Origin: Rhyacophila brunnea
Taxonomy: Eukaryota; Arthropoda; Insecta; Trichoptera; Rhyacophilidae
Reading direction: 5' to 3'
NCBI GenBank assembly: GCA_022495005.1
Contig: JAGYXB010001793.1
Span: forward strand, 2,728,001 to 2,792,000
DNA: 64,000 nucleotides
The notes under the pieces are model-generated. The model did no database searches and was not told the origin of the DNA. It saw only the letters and a program-made list of their open reading frames with translations. Numbering within the stretch: position 1 is the first letter of the stretch; each line of letters starts with the position of its first letter. The position numbers were made by a program, and so were the translations under genes. Below are positions 12,196-23,960 of this stretch, in pieces.

Positions 12196-13019
12196 TCCAG
12201 CTAGCATTTGCACTTTATATACTGGGTACTTTGCCTTTCCTGGAAGTCACCCAAAACAAACAGTTTCTCTACATTATCCCGTCGTGGTTTAAATGAAAAA
12301 TTGGAAATCTCTGGTGACTAAATTTGTAATTAGGTAAGGCAAAGTAAGTTTATGTAACACGTGCGCATTAAAATACAATTTAAATGAATACATAATAACG
12401 TCTTCTAGAGAATACTATGTAGTCATCGAATATCTGATAGGTACAAGGTAAAATACTTGTAACGTAACTTTCAATACTAAACTAATACCTGACCATAAAA
12501 ATTCACTAAATTGTTAATAATTCAAACTAATGTTTGCTAGCACCTAATCGAGGTACAACACAAATTTACAAATTGAAATCTAATTTTCAATTAATATTTT
12601 TTTTATTATTGTTATCCAAAATCAGTTTTCCCTAGTTTGGTCCTGCGTTGTATCGGATCAAATTTATTGTTGTCGTCAGGTGCAATGAGTGATTCACCCG
12701 AGCTGCTTGGTTTACATGCGATACTATATGATAGCACTGAAAAGATATCATTAAACCATTATAATATCCAAATGAGAGAATAGCAACGTGGGTTGGTGCT
12801 ATTAATTATTACACTCCCAAATACCCATCGATATTAACTGTGTGATTAATAGACAGTAAAAATGTAACGTTTTATAAAGGTACAGAATCTAATTGATTTT
12901 ATTGTCAAAGGATTTTAAAAGTTTGTAAGATAGAACAATTACTTAGATATCGTTTTATTAATTACGTGAGGATAATTTGGTGTGTAAAAAGAAATAGGAG
13001 ATATGTTTGAAATCAATAA
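12196..13019. other. Non-coding stretch
   Basis: No gene is seen. The patch at 12640-12740 is GC-balanced with no motif recognised. Confidence 0.5.
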
Positions 13020-13382
13020 TTTTCAAGAGAGCCAAAAGAAGATTGAGTGTTGGACCACTTTGTATGTGAACTTATATATTATTATGGTTGTAGGTTCAGT
13101 TATCTAAGTCAGCAGTGTTAGTTCGACATATTTTCGTTTTTACTGCTATCACTGTTTACTGCTATTTTATCAGCGGTGTGTGAAAGAAAAGAAACAGTAC
13201 GACAAAATCACTACCTTCCCATTCAGGAGATCCAAAAGAAGGTTGTGTTTTGGATAACTCTATATTATATTGTGTTATTATATTATCTTATATATTGTTA
13301 TTATTATATTATGTTATATCTTATATACGTGTTATTATATTATATATTGTGTATATTATATTATCAGCAGTGTTAGTTCATC
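13020..13382. repeat. Imperfect tandem duplication with AT microsatellite
   Basis: Two copies of a 100-160-bp unit lie in tandem. Both begin with a CAAAAGAAG..TTG block (about 13030 and 13230) and end with TCAGCAGTGTTAGTTC (13110 and 13363). The second copy is expanded by a TATTATATTRTG-type microsatellite at 13260-13365. The 66- and 116-codon frames across it come from that low-complexity DNA. Confidence 0.65.
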
Positions 13383-13535
13383 ATTCAAGGGAAGATCTCC
13401 GGTAAGCGAGGCCCTGGTAGAAGAAGAACGTCCTGGCTCAAAAACCTCAGGGACTGGTTTGAGCTCAGCACTCCATCCCTATTCAGAGCAGCGACGGACA
13501 GGGGCCAAATGGCCAAATTCATCGCCGACGTCTGA
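13383..13535 (+). pseudogene. LINE C-terminal tail (50 codons)
   Basis: One uninterrupted frame from about 13383 to the TGA at 13533-13535 encodes a typical LINE reverse-transcriptase C-terminus: GKISGKRGPGRRRTSWLKNL, then RDWFELSTPSLFRAATDRGQ and MAKFIADV. The 'GKRGxGRRRxSWLKNLRxW...LFRAAxxR...ValIANv' pattern is diagnostic of this group and matches the more decayed relic at 42838-43182. All upstream coding sequence is missing, consistent with 5' truncation. A second stop (TAA) directly follows the TGA. Confidence 0.8.
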
Positions 13536-13857
13536 TAACGGATATGGCACACAAAGAAGAAGATATTATATTGTATGGGAACGTCAATGTTTCTGTATAA
13601 AAAATACGTTATCCATTTGATTCTACACGTTTCTTAATCATGGATACTCCTATGCATTATGATTAATTTTACATAGGTGCCTATTTATCTATATTTTTCA
13701 TTTGAACACAGATATGCATTACGGTTATTTTTGGCATAGTAAACTAATTTTTCTTTTTTAAGATATACATTTCTTCTTCTCTTGCAGACAGAATATTATT
13801 GTGCTATATTTTATGAGGAATTACTAACTATTGAGAAGTATTTAATGGGGTCCCGAC
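13536..13857. other. Non-coding spacer
   Basis: AT-rich; I see nothing in it. Confidence 0.5.
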
Positions 13858-14400
13858 AAAACCGCCCGGACATTGCCGCCAAAACAATTTAGAAATGAGA
13901 CACTTTTTATTTTTACATAATAGGTATTATATTTTGGATACCTAGACAAATAAAAAAACATACGAATAAAGATATAAAAAATGGGTAATAAATAAAATAA
14001 AATATTTTTATACAAATAGACAACATTTCTCGCGGGATTTCGTAGATATTGCAGGTATTCCATTAGGGAACTCAGGTATGCTGTCCTGCTGCATCGGATT
14101 AAACACGTATTATCGGTATTTTTTTTTGTTTTCAGTAGTGTTAAAAACTGATGATTTTAAGTTATTGCTCTACTAACACCTGCAACGGATTACATCTCAA
14201 ATTATACTGATTATCGTAAGTATGTAAATTTCTATCGATACGCAATTTGAAAAACCAAAAAAGCACTTGTTTTATATATTTTTGTATTTTTTGCGGGTGG
14301 TTTTATCTGGGTGGATTTGTCCGGGCGGTATTGACGAGCACTGGTACGGGCGGATTTGGTTTGGTGGCAATGTATAGTCGGTAATATCCGGGCGGTATAG
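13858..14400. repeat. Dispersed GGGCGG motif cluster, both orientations
   Basis: The motif (T)CCGGGCGGT recurs. It is inverted at 13861-13871 (ACCGCCCGGAC) and direct at 14319-14329 and 14387-14396, with variants at about 14293 (GCGGGTGG), 14309 (TGGGTGG) and 14347 (ACGGGCGG). A GGTGGCAATGT / ACATTGCCGCC pair also lies in opposite orientations (about 13871 and 14363). These GC-rich units stand out in AT-rich DNA and may be two ends of an old foldback repeat. Confidence 0.55.
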
Positions 14401-15309
14401 GTAATACGAAGTAAAGACAAGAACGATATCTTATTGTTCCATAGTTGCTGGTTTGAATCTTGCCGCTGCATCATATTAGCATGTTGAGATAATTTAGTTG
14501 ATTGATATAATGAAACAAAATTGTAGACAATAATTAAAATATAAAGGTTGATTCATTATGACTTTAAGTTTTGCTTTATATACAATTGACGGCTAGTAGA
14601 CTCTACACTCACGTTCTCATTAATTTTGTTAAATTCCCACAATGTATAAAGTATAAAATAACAATAGATTATATTCTTTGAATACCTGTCGTGATGCATA
14701 AAAAAACAACGTCATTTTGCAACTCTAAATATGGTCATCAAAGCCAAAACCTCTTCGAGTATAATAATACTCAAGTGTTGTTCTAAAAAAATACCATTCA
14801 ATAAGACGTTATTGATTCGCAGCTTTTATCAACATTTGCACAAAAAGATTAAAATTATTGTCAAATACAATGACACCATTATCATTAAGTGTCAGGAAAA
14901 GTTCACTGACCACAATGCCATGACAAAGAACAACACATGCATATAGCGAAATAATATACAAATCGTAATTTATTTAAATAATATTGACCTTCGCGGCAGA
15001 AGAGGTGTTACGCAAAAACACACGAGGCAAGTGGCATCCATAAATACCGATCGGTTGGAAATATATTACGGCATTAAATCTTTTATATATGCAAACAAAG
15101 GAAATATTATAAATCCACACAGCTGGACTGTTTTTCGAAACTAAGACTTATAACAAAAATAAGCTAAAGTATTTATCAAACTTTGTTATGGTTAGGGACT
15201 GCTAAAACCGATTCAATACATATATTTTTTAATCCCGGTTTTTTGGGATTAAAAAGAACCTAAAACATTCACAACTAAAATCACAGAACGTTAATTATTA
15301 TCAAAATCA
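14401..15309. other. Non-coding stretch
   Basis: No gene is seen. The 71-codon frame at 14731-14946 is Lys/Ile/Thr-rich and judged chance. A GC-balanced patch lies at 14990-15080. Confidence 0.5.
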
Positions 15310-15512
15310 CAGAACAGAAGATTCGAATCCTGGGTCTGGCAAGTACACATATTGTTTTTCAATTTGTGTGTGAGTCAGGGTATGGACCTAATAGGTTGAG
15401 CAAGTGGCTGACATCCATTTCTAGTAAAAAACAAAATCTGTTAATACAAACCTCTACTCTGTGGAGGCCCATATAATCCTATTAGGATTGGAAATCGTCG
15501 AGGAAAAAAATG
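15310..15512 (+). mobile_element. SINE A, copy 1
   Basis: A B-box-like GATTCGAATCCTGGGTCTGG (about 15320) is followed by a body that recurs at 15811-15921 and, inverted, at 41440-41890. Shared blocks are GTATGGACCTAATAG, ACATCCATTTCTMGTAAAAA, TTAATACAAACCTC and CTGTGGAGGCCCATAT. A tRNA-like B-box plus a dispersed common body identifies a tRNA-derived SINE. The A-box region upstream is not clear in this copy. Confidence 0.7.
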
Positions 15513-15810
15513 AAAATTTGAGTGACTCACTATACGTAAAATACTAGTATAGTTAATCGTAAATGGAGCAATGGCAGGTTTAAACAAAATATTGAAAAGG
15601 ATTGCCGTATCATATTAAACCAATAGACATTGATCTTCTCCATCTTTTTTTGTAGCTCTGTCGAATACTCGATACTCGACGATTATTTAAAGCCTACATT
15701 TTAAGAAAAAATAATTTTAATTATGGTTAAATGGGTACCACATACTATAATCGAATGTTAAATGAGACGTAATAGTGGAATTTAATATTATATGGATAAT
15801 ATTGGATTTT
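15513..15810. other. Spacer between two SINE A copies
   Basis: AT-rich; no gene is seen. Confidence 0.5.
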
Positions 15811-15921
15811 GAGCAAGTGGGTAACATCCATTTCTCGTAAAAACAAAAATTTGTTAATAAAAACCTCCACTCTGTGGAGGCCCATATGGTTTTATTAGGA
15901 TCGGACATGGTCGAAAAAAAA
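15811..15921 (+). mobile_element. SINE A, copy 2 (3' part only)
   Basis: It starts at GAGCAAGTGGGTAACATCC and matches the 3' half of copy 1 through TGTGGAGGCCCATATGGT, TTATTAGGATCGGACATGG and a short A-run. The tRNA head is missing, so it is 5'-truncated or recombined. It lies about 300 bp from copy 1 in the same orientation. Confidence 0.68.
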
Positions 15922-17827
15922 TATTGGAATTCAACAATTTTTGTCAATCAATAATCTTGAAACCTATTTAATGTTTGAAATATCATCATATCAACAAAAC
16001 AGTACGTGCAATATGATTTAATTTTGTTAAAAGAATACAAATAGACTCATAATAACTATAGATAATAATTAGAAGAGTAACAATGGCATTGATATTAAAG
16101 AAATACAATACTATTTTTACATGTGCTTTATTATTTTTAAATTAACAGTATGGCAACATTTTCTAAACGTGTAGTTACTTATATTATATACCTACTATTA
16201 ATAAAAAAATATATTATTAAACTAGAGATGATATCGAGTAATTGACCAAGATCCCGGTATTCAGGAATTTGTGAATCTGTGATTGCCAACCCTCATTTTG
16301 GGAGTATCGTTCGACAGTTTAAACCGGCAAAATGTCCCGCGGGCTGGATATCGAAAATGATCGCAAACGTTATTCTTTGCCAAATTTCAAACCTGATTAT
16401 TCGCTCAAGGGATATATTGTTTGGTAACCATCTCTTCCTTAAATACCTAATATGAAGTTAACATTTTTAAATAAATTTCTTATACCTATTTTAAAATTGC
16501 AAATGCGTTATTATATACTGTTAATGTTGCGTGACTTCACCACTGCATTTTATAAATATATAATTTCAGCTTATTTTTATATGTTTCGATTCTCATATAA
16601 AAGCCTTAAGGAAGGATTAAGCTATGTATATTTATTTAAATTGTTAGGAATTATCCTGACACGGTTCCTTAGTAAATTGCTTGTTATATTTATTATAATG
16701 AAAAATACTTAAACGATTGATTATTTTTAAATTTTACATGGATTGAGTAGGTACGTTCGGAAATAATAATTCTTAACGATTTAAAATATTTCGCATGTAT
16801 GTAGCAGTTTTTTAAGTAAAATAATAGATTATTAGAAAGTGTTTACTTTTAGTATTTTAAAAATAATTTAAGAAAAATAATTTAATTACAGATATACGTT
16901 ATGTTTAAACACAACTAATTAAAACTAAACTAATTTAAACACAGTGTATTATTATGTAATGTGATATTATTATATGTCATTAAATACCTAGCAATCAATA
17001 CATTTTCAGTTGAAGCCGTATTTGTGTTATTGATGTAGATAAACTGGTTCCCGTTATTAATAACATATTTATTTGTTTTAGATACTTATTACATTTGTGA
17101 AAATACGCACAAAAGTTGACACTATTATAAAAACGTGAACTCGGCTCGAATTTCCCATTAAATCTTGGTTAAATTTTTGCAAGCATTTAATGTATATTTT
17201 GTTAGAGTAACAAGTTTATTTATAAATAAATAGCGAGTATTTATTTTTTCTCAGTGTGTAAACGGCTTAATGTAGTAGGTATCAGAAATATTGTTCTATG
17301 TGCATCGAACAGTTATGTCAAATTGCTTTGGCGTTCATAATAAATGCACAATCACGCAAAAGCGTCATTGGGATTTTATCGAGGACTCGATTTCAAATGT
17401 GTAGTTAGCATGCTTATACATCCGCGAGAAATTGGCGCCTCGGATAATTGCCTCCATTCATTGTGAGCATTTTGTTCTTGTATAATTTAGCATCGAATAT
17501 CTCGGCTCTGTCGCTCGCTACGACGTCGAGGTGTGTCGTCCTAATAACAGTTATCAATCCGCGAGGTGCATACAATGCATCGCCATGCAACGCCGTATTG
17601 CACTGCACAATCGCGTCAATTTAATTTCGGTTCGTGAGAATGGCGATGTTGGATTAGCGACGTGAACCCGACCCGACATAATTGAGTCGTCTCACGTGTT
17701 GATCCGGTATCTCACACAATATGACAAGATTATTCACGCTTTATACCCACCACAGTCTGATAAATTTATGGTTATCAAGAAAGGGTATGTTATTAAACAA
17801 ACCTTAATAATTTTATTAAAATATAGT
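15922..17827. other. Non-coding stretch with two candidate conserved islands
   Basis: Two patches, about 16220-16410 and about 17310-17720, are GC-balanced and complex, have no repeat signature and contain stops in all long frames. The second is about 400 bp and rich in CG-containing words. They resemble conserved non-coding sequence, but this is inference. The 86-codon frame at 16452-16712 is hydrophobic AT-driven sequence and not called. Confidence 0.45.
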
Positions 17828-17900
17828 CAGGGCCGGATTTATTACAAGGCTAAACAGGCCCAAAACCCCTGAATAGTAGTGACCTCAAAGCTCGAATATA
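17828..17900 (+). mobile_element. Orphan hAT-like transposon end
   Basis: CAGGGCCGGATTTATTACAA starts at 17828 and is followed by AGGCtAAACAGGCCC. This is a classic hAT-superfamily terminus (CAGGGCCGG...). The matching end is not found nearby, so only a broken terminus is claimed. Confidence 0.5.
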
Positions 17901-18159
17901 AACGCATACATACTCCGCATAAAGCACGACAAAAGTAGGAGGGCACTTTTATAAATAAAATAGTATTATGAAACTCAAAATTTATGCTACTGTAAGAAAT
18001 ATTTAAAAAGCACATATATATTAGACGCTGAATCTGTCAATATATCAATCACATGAAAGAAAATAAATATAATTTGTGGGTGAATCAAATATATCAGTTG
18101 TTATATTTATTTTGCAACTTGAAAATGCATAATAATAATAAAGACATATAAAATAATAG
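17901..18159. other. Spacer
   Basis: AT-rich; possibly the interior of the broken hAT element. No gene is seen. Confidence 0.4.
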
Positions 18160-18402
18160 AGACGCTTTACGTGGCTGGGACACGTATTCCGGATGCCGCC
18201 AAAGAGTGCGACACTTCGTACCCTTGTGGCACAGCGTCAAGGGTTCCGTCGCCGTGGCCGGCCCTCTCTCACCCTGCAGCGGTGCTACAAGAGCGACATA
18301 CGTGCTGCAGGTCTGACATGGTGAGAGGCGCAAGAGTTGGCGATGGACCGAGGGAAGTGGCGCCAACTTGTGCTTGCCCTATGCCCCAATGTTGGGACGT
18401 GA
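18160..18402 (+). pseudogene. LINE reverse-transcriptase C-terminal relic
   Basis: A single frame from about 18160 to TGA at 18400-18402 encodes WLGHVFRMPPKSATLRTLV, a basic FRRRGRPSLTLQRCYKSDIR stretch, AAGLTW, then EAQELAMDRGKWRQLVLALC. 'WLGHVxRMP', 'GRPxxxLxxCxKxDL', 'W.EAQxLAxDRxxWR' is the C-terminal signature of a common insect LINE group. One in-frame TGA (18322-18324) lies between the Trp and the Glu where the family has an acidic codon. Otherwise it is uninterrupted, so it is fairly young. A degraded relative is at 35948-36063. Confidence 0.82.
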
Positions 18403-21279
18403 CAGGGTGGAAGAATATAATAGATTAGTGAAATGGAGCAATGGAACAATTATATCATTCGACCATGAGCCGATAAAAAATAATATGTAGTAATTAAAAT
18501 TATCAAGCCGAGATAGGTTGTGTTTTTGGGGTGCCCAATAAGTATAAGCTCACAATATTTCAAGAAGTGCGGTATGTACTGAATCTCGAGGTGTTCTAAA
18601 AATAAGGAAAACATTGGAAAATATTATCTTTTGTATTATTTTCTCCGTGAAGTTTTCTTCCTTATTCTTGGAATGTTTTTACAGCTACAGAAGCTCACAA
18701 TAAAATTGGTTGTGAACGCATAATTATTTTATAATAATTAAAATATCCACAGGAACCAAACTACACATTATAAAGAAACAGTTTTCATTAGAAGGGCACC
18801 GGTAGAACCACCGAACAGAATAATGAAATAGAAATGTAAATCTAGTGGCTATGGGCCAAGAGTTTGAAGGCATATTCGGTTTATTTCTTTATGACGGTCA
18901 GACCATAAAAGGCATTATTTATAAAGCGATCCCTCAAATAATACCAATATTGAATGCGCATTTCGTTTACGCGACAAACTATTAAAATAATATATTATTC
19001 TTTAACACGTGTTTAAGATTATCCTATTTTTCTTCATACTCGAGATTTAAACCTTGTTACAACCACATCTAAAAGCCAAATCACTTCTCATTATTTTTGG
19101 GTTACTTTGTTAGAATATTCTCTGCAATGCGTATTCATCAGCTTGACGGACAGCAGAAAGTTCCTCAGTAAAAGTATACAACACTTTTTTCTACACAAAC
19201 GAAAGGTATTTAATCACCACGAATGTATTCAATATATTAAAATTTCATGTATTTATGAAACGTATGCATTTTATGTCTACAGTGTATTTGCATAGAATTT
19301 GGTTGTGTCTAAACTCCACCGTTAGGTCTATCACCAGATGGAAGTACTTCACGCTAGACTTTTTCGGGTTCTTGGAACCAGCATATATGTATATATTATA
19401 ATATATTTTCACTTCTATGAAATTTTCCATTCATTAAAAACTTTAAAAGAACATGCTTTTCTTAAACGTACACTCTTCATTTCAGACTCAAGTTTATTTA
19501 GGTATTATACGTTAAAATATGAAGAATTACCTTTAAAATAGTGAATTTTAATAATAGTGATCTCTGGTAATACCAGAAAAAAATGTTTGATGTCATTTTA
19601 AATGCATAAGAATACTTTGGGATAAATATCCAAGCATTTGATAATACCAAAGAAACTCATTCTATTTAGTTTGCCGGTGAGATATGAAAAATAAACTTAA
19701 CTAGGCATAGTAAGTTTTCTAAAGAATGGTGCAAGGGTATTCTAGAAATGAAATTTGATGAGACATGGTGCAATTCGAAAAGTGACAGTGAAGACGGTTA
19801 ATCTCTCTCCGTGGAACGTCATGGCGCTTCGTCAATTTGATCTACTCGTTCCTCTATTATATTTTTTTTACATTATTATTATTTAACCCTTTCTATTCTG
19901 TGAATTGTGAGATATTGATTTTGTCAATAAGAAATTAAATACTCAGTTAATTTTCTCTGGTCGATTATTTTAGTAATTTTATTTTATTATTTTCATTGTC
20001 TTAAATTTATTTGATTTTACTTACAACGTATTTGTAATGCACTACATTTTGGTAAGAACATTTGAAACATTTGTCAAAAAAATCTAATAAAACTACATAA
20101 TATCTTCCAAAATTTTTAAATGGTCCTCATATTAAAACAATCAAATATAATACATGTTTTCCCAGTTTTCCCTCACTGGCAATTTTTGTGCCGAGTGCAC
20201 AAAAATAAAAATAAAATTGGATATTTTAAATTTCAAGAAAAGTAAATTAGCATTTGTCATTTTTTCCTGTATGCGGGAATGAAATCCGCATCAACACACT
20301 AGTGTAGTATTTCAACGCATTTGAATATATTACTAATTATATTCAATTATATAAGAAAACCATTTAGAAAATTGCATTTAATAAAATGTAAAGAAATTCT
20401 GATAGACGTAAGTACTTACAATAAATGATTATTTTTTTATTGAAAATACAAAGCATGGTAAAGCCCCAAAAACATAGGAAGTACCAATTCGAAAAAAAAG
20501 AATTCATATTTTTTAATGTATATTTCTGAGACTTTTTCAAGTGATATAGGTGGAATATTGTAAGTAAGTTTCTGCGTAAAATAGCATTGATATTTTCATA
20601 GAATAAACTTTTTTTTATACAAGATTTTAGAATGTAACATTCTTTATCGAAAAAGGTATATTTCTGAGGTTTACAATTATTATGCATAATATATTAATAA
20701 TCAATTTATAACTGCCTAACAATATTAATTATACCAGTGCCAGTAAAGAATAATATAGTATGTCAATATAAAAAAAATGATTATTATAATATAAGAATGT
20801 GTCCAAAAATTTGTATATAGCCATGAAATTGATGGACATATTGAAATCAAAATTCATATCTAAATAAAAACGCTTAAAAATACTTAATACAAACACACAC
20901 CGGAATACAAGAGAAAGACAGAAGAAAATATGTAGGTAAATACATTAGAAATATCATATCTTATATTATATTCATATAAAATTCAGAATGATTCAAAACT
21001 AAGTTAACAAGTATCAAGTTGTAGATGCCTAACGAACAACACATCATTTTTAGTTCTCAATAATATCGGTCATCTATTTCCGGTACGACAGTTCATGGTA
21101 AACTGTGCAAAAATTAACATGTACCTAACTATGTTCAAGAAGTGGGTAATCATTTTATCGATCGGCAGTGTACAAGTGTTATTTATATTGAAGAATATAT
21201 TTTGCTAAGTGATGAAATATTGATAATATATTCGCTAGCAATCCAAGTGCAGAGGGTTAATGGATCGCAGCTATGAAAT
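18403..21279. other. AT-rich non-coding stretch
   Basis: No gene is recognised. The 107-codon minus-strand frame at 20364-20687 is Lys/Phe/Tyr/Ile/Asn-rich with no motif and is judged chance. A hairpin with 10-bp arms (ATTTTTGTGC/GCACAAAAAT) lies near 20186-20210. A GC-balanced patch sits at 19720-19850. Confidence 0.5.
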
Positions 21280-21450
21280 GTTCCAACGTTAAACAATAAG
21301 ATAGGTAGAGGAGAGGGCGCTCGGCCGCGGCCGCCGGCTGGCCCGAGTATCCTCAGCAACAAAAGAGATCGTCGGCGATCACGAATTTCAAGATTCACAA
21401 GATAACACGCGGAGCCCCCTCAACAATGCGGCCCTTGACTGAGCAGGTTG
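21280..21450. other. GC-rich island
   Basis: A GC-rich block, including CGCTCGGCCGCGGCCGCCGG at about 21318-21337, contrasts with its surroundings. On the plus strand a frame from about 21293 to TAA near 21404 is open and Arg/Pro/Ser-rich; the minus strand is also open (21183-21398). No domain is recognised. It may be a small exon, untranslated leader or regulatory island. Confidence 0.4.
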
Positions 21451-21715
21451 GCTAGGACTATACAGAGTGCCAAAAATATTCGAATTTTATTATTTATTTG
21501 ATAAACCAATCGATCAAATATTAATTTATTTTTATCATTTAATAGAAAATAATTTTTAAGAAATGTCCCCCTCCCTTTTACAGATTTCAGATACACTATG
21601 TCTTTTTTTCAATAAGTATGTTTAGAATAAAATGTAAAGGTAAAAATAAGAAAACATCCATTTTTGTACCTAATATCTTTTTGACTGAGGAATTTTCATA
21701 TAAATCCTTATGTAT

Positions 21716-21857
21716 TTAAGTTTTGTGTTACCTTTTGACATCTTCAGGCATTATGCGTAATTCACTAATGGAAAATTAGTGTGGTTAGCTATTCGTGAAT
21801 ATGCAGTAGTATCTGAAGATGTTAAAAGGTGATAATGGAACACTTAGAAAACTTAAT
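21716..21857. repeat. Nested inverted-repeat hairpin
   Basis: The outer arms (21716-21748 and 21812-21857) pair through TTAAGTTTT and CCTTTTGACATCTTCAG with small gaps. An inner perfect hairpin CACTAAT/ATTAGTG lies near 21763-21781. This looks like a miniature inverted-repeat element of about 140 bp. Confidence 0.55.
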
Positions 21858-23879
21858 TAATTAGAATTGTTATTTTACATTATAGTTTAAATTAAAAATC
21901 AAAATTTATATATTTATCCAATTAAGCAGAAAACTTGATGTCAATATTTTTTTGATTTAGTGAAAACATGTAGATAAATTTGAAAAAAAAAATCGTTATT
22001 CTATAATCAAGATTTAAAAATATAAAAGTCTCAATCGAAAAAGTCTCTGAGACTTTTCTATTAGATTTAGTTTCTAATATATTATAGTTTTCTGATTTTT
22101 TTTAAGTTATCTCTACTAATTATAGTATTTCAGTTCTACATTTTTTTATATTACCTAGTGCATTATAGTTTGCACTTATATTGTTACAGTATTAAAATTG
22201 TCATATTTTCTAAATATTGTAATTTCTATGAAAGTAATTTAAAATAGTAAAATATAGACATAAAAGTGATTGATGTATAATAAGTCTCATTTGTAAATGA
22301 TTTCGTGATATTATAATATTGTACCTAGTGGGTAGTACATAATATTTTATCAAATGCATATATTTTAGTTTAAATGGCGGTTAAACAAATATTAATTTAA
22401 TATCTAATACACCCTATATAAGGGGCATTATTGTCTTCCCAATTCTTTCAGTGCACGATTGGATTGTACTTCGTATACATTGCTCCTTTTGATGTTATCT
22501 ACCATTGTCAGTAGAAAAAAATAAAACAATATATGACAAATCGTCGGTATCGGACGTTTTCGAATATGTATGCATGGGCACGTGTATGTACATACAATGT
22601 TCCATGTTACATTGATTTCCTAGACTAGGACTAGACCAGTGTTTCATAATTTATTTGACAGAAAAATACAATACCTATGTATATTAATATAAAAAAGTAA
22701 GTCATTGACATGCGAATCGATGCGCTATTCTCAATGACAATAGCCATACATTCCAGTTTATATTATATTCTAGTAAATAAAATATTTTTAATTTTATTCA
22801 ATACTGTTCATATATTTATAGTTTCCACATTACGTAAATTAAAACATATTATAGTTATTTTTTTAATTTTAGAGTAGTTATATGACGACAATGATTACGT
22901 AAACGTTAAATAAGTTCGACAAAAAGTCAGTTTCCCATTTATATATTAAATTACAATAAACATCCATTTAATATATCAATTAAATAAATAACCACCTTAA
23001 TTTTTTTATATATAAAGCGAAATTAAAGACAACACATTGGAGGTTTACTAATGCCTTGATGACAATTTTAACGAAAAATAATAGCTCTCTATTTTAATTT
23101 TCGATAATAAAAATAAAAGAGTTTCCACTAACCTAAATAATATAGGTGGTATTTTATAAGAGTTGCTTTGTATGACTATTTTTATCATATTATTATATCT
23201 ACGGTTAAAAACAAAAGTAAGGGAAAAAAATATTACTTAATATTTTCTCTTTTAAACCCAAAATTCAATGTAAGCAGTCAACAACTATTAGTGTGTATAA
23301 AATATCATGTTTTATTTAACAGATTTATTATCCTGTGCTTTCACTATAAAAAGTTGTGTTAGTTTTTTGAGAATTCATTGGTTGAAAAACACTGCCTTTG
23401 CACCACCAAAGTACAGTGATTATAGACAGCTTTGAATAATAAATTATTTGTTTCCGCTGTGGTCTATTGTTGTTATTGATGGCTGATTGTTTTAATAGAA
23501 CATTTATCATTTTAGAATAACCTCTAATTAGTCCGGTGTGCTTTTTGTAATATTACTCGATGGCCATTAATAAAAGTCTTCAGTTTACATTGTTTCATGT
23601 GGGTACCTTTTAATCATACCCGATGATAGCAATTTGTTGTTCGGTGTGTTTATATAATATAATAAACGATTATTTGCTGTGCAATAGCGGATGTTTGTTG
23701 TGAATATATGGAATATAAAAATTACCCCATACCTACAATTGATAAGAAATAACCAATCAATTTTATCAGATAGCACATAAATTATTCACGAGATCCTTAT
23801 ATATTAATTATAAAAGCAATACCATCCAATATTATCGATAAATAATCAAATATTTTATAATTCGAAAAAAAACACTATT
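21858..23879. other. AT-rich non-coding stretch
   Basis: No gene is seen; open frames of 60-64 codons are judged chance. Confidence 0.5.
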
Positions 23880-23960
23880 CGAAACTACTTGTAGTTGGAC
23901 AGGACACGAACCTACACTCTCTCTAACTACGACAAAATTAACTAATTATCATATAATTTA
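23880..23960 (-). mobile_element. Possible tRNA-like SINE head
   Basis: On the minus strand GTAGGTTCGTGTCCTGTCC resembles a B-box/T-arm, with a TAATTAGTTAATTTTG stretch upstream in the A-box position. The plus-strand A-run at 23865-23871 lies on the wrong side for an A-tail of a minus-strand SINE, and no target duplication was found. Weak call. Confidence 0.3.

Noticed and set aside
16452..16712. 86-codon plus-strand frame, hydrophobic
   Set aside because: Hydrophobic look comes from T-rich codons; no signal peptide or domain, and no change in base composition from flanks.
20364..20687. 107-codon minus-strand open frame
   Set aside because: Dominated by Lys, Phe, Tyr, Ile, Asn and Leu with no motif, in uniformly AT-rich DNA; length within chance for a 64-kb window.
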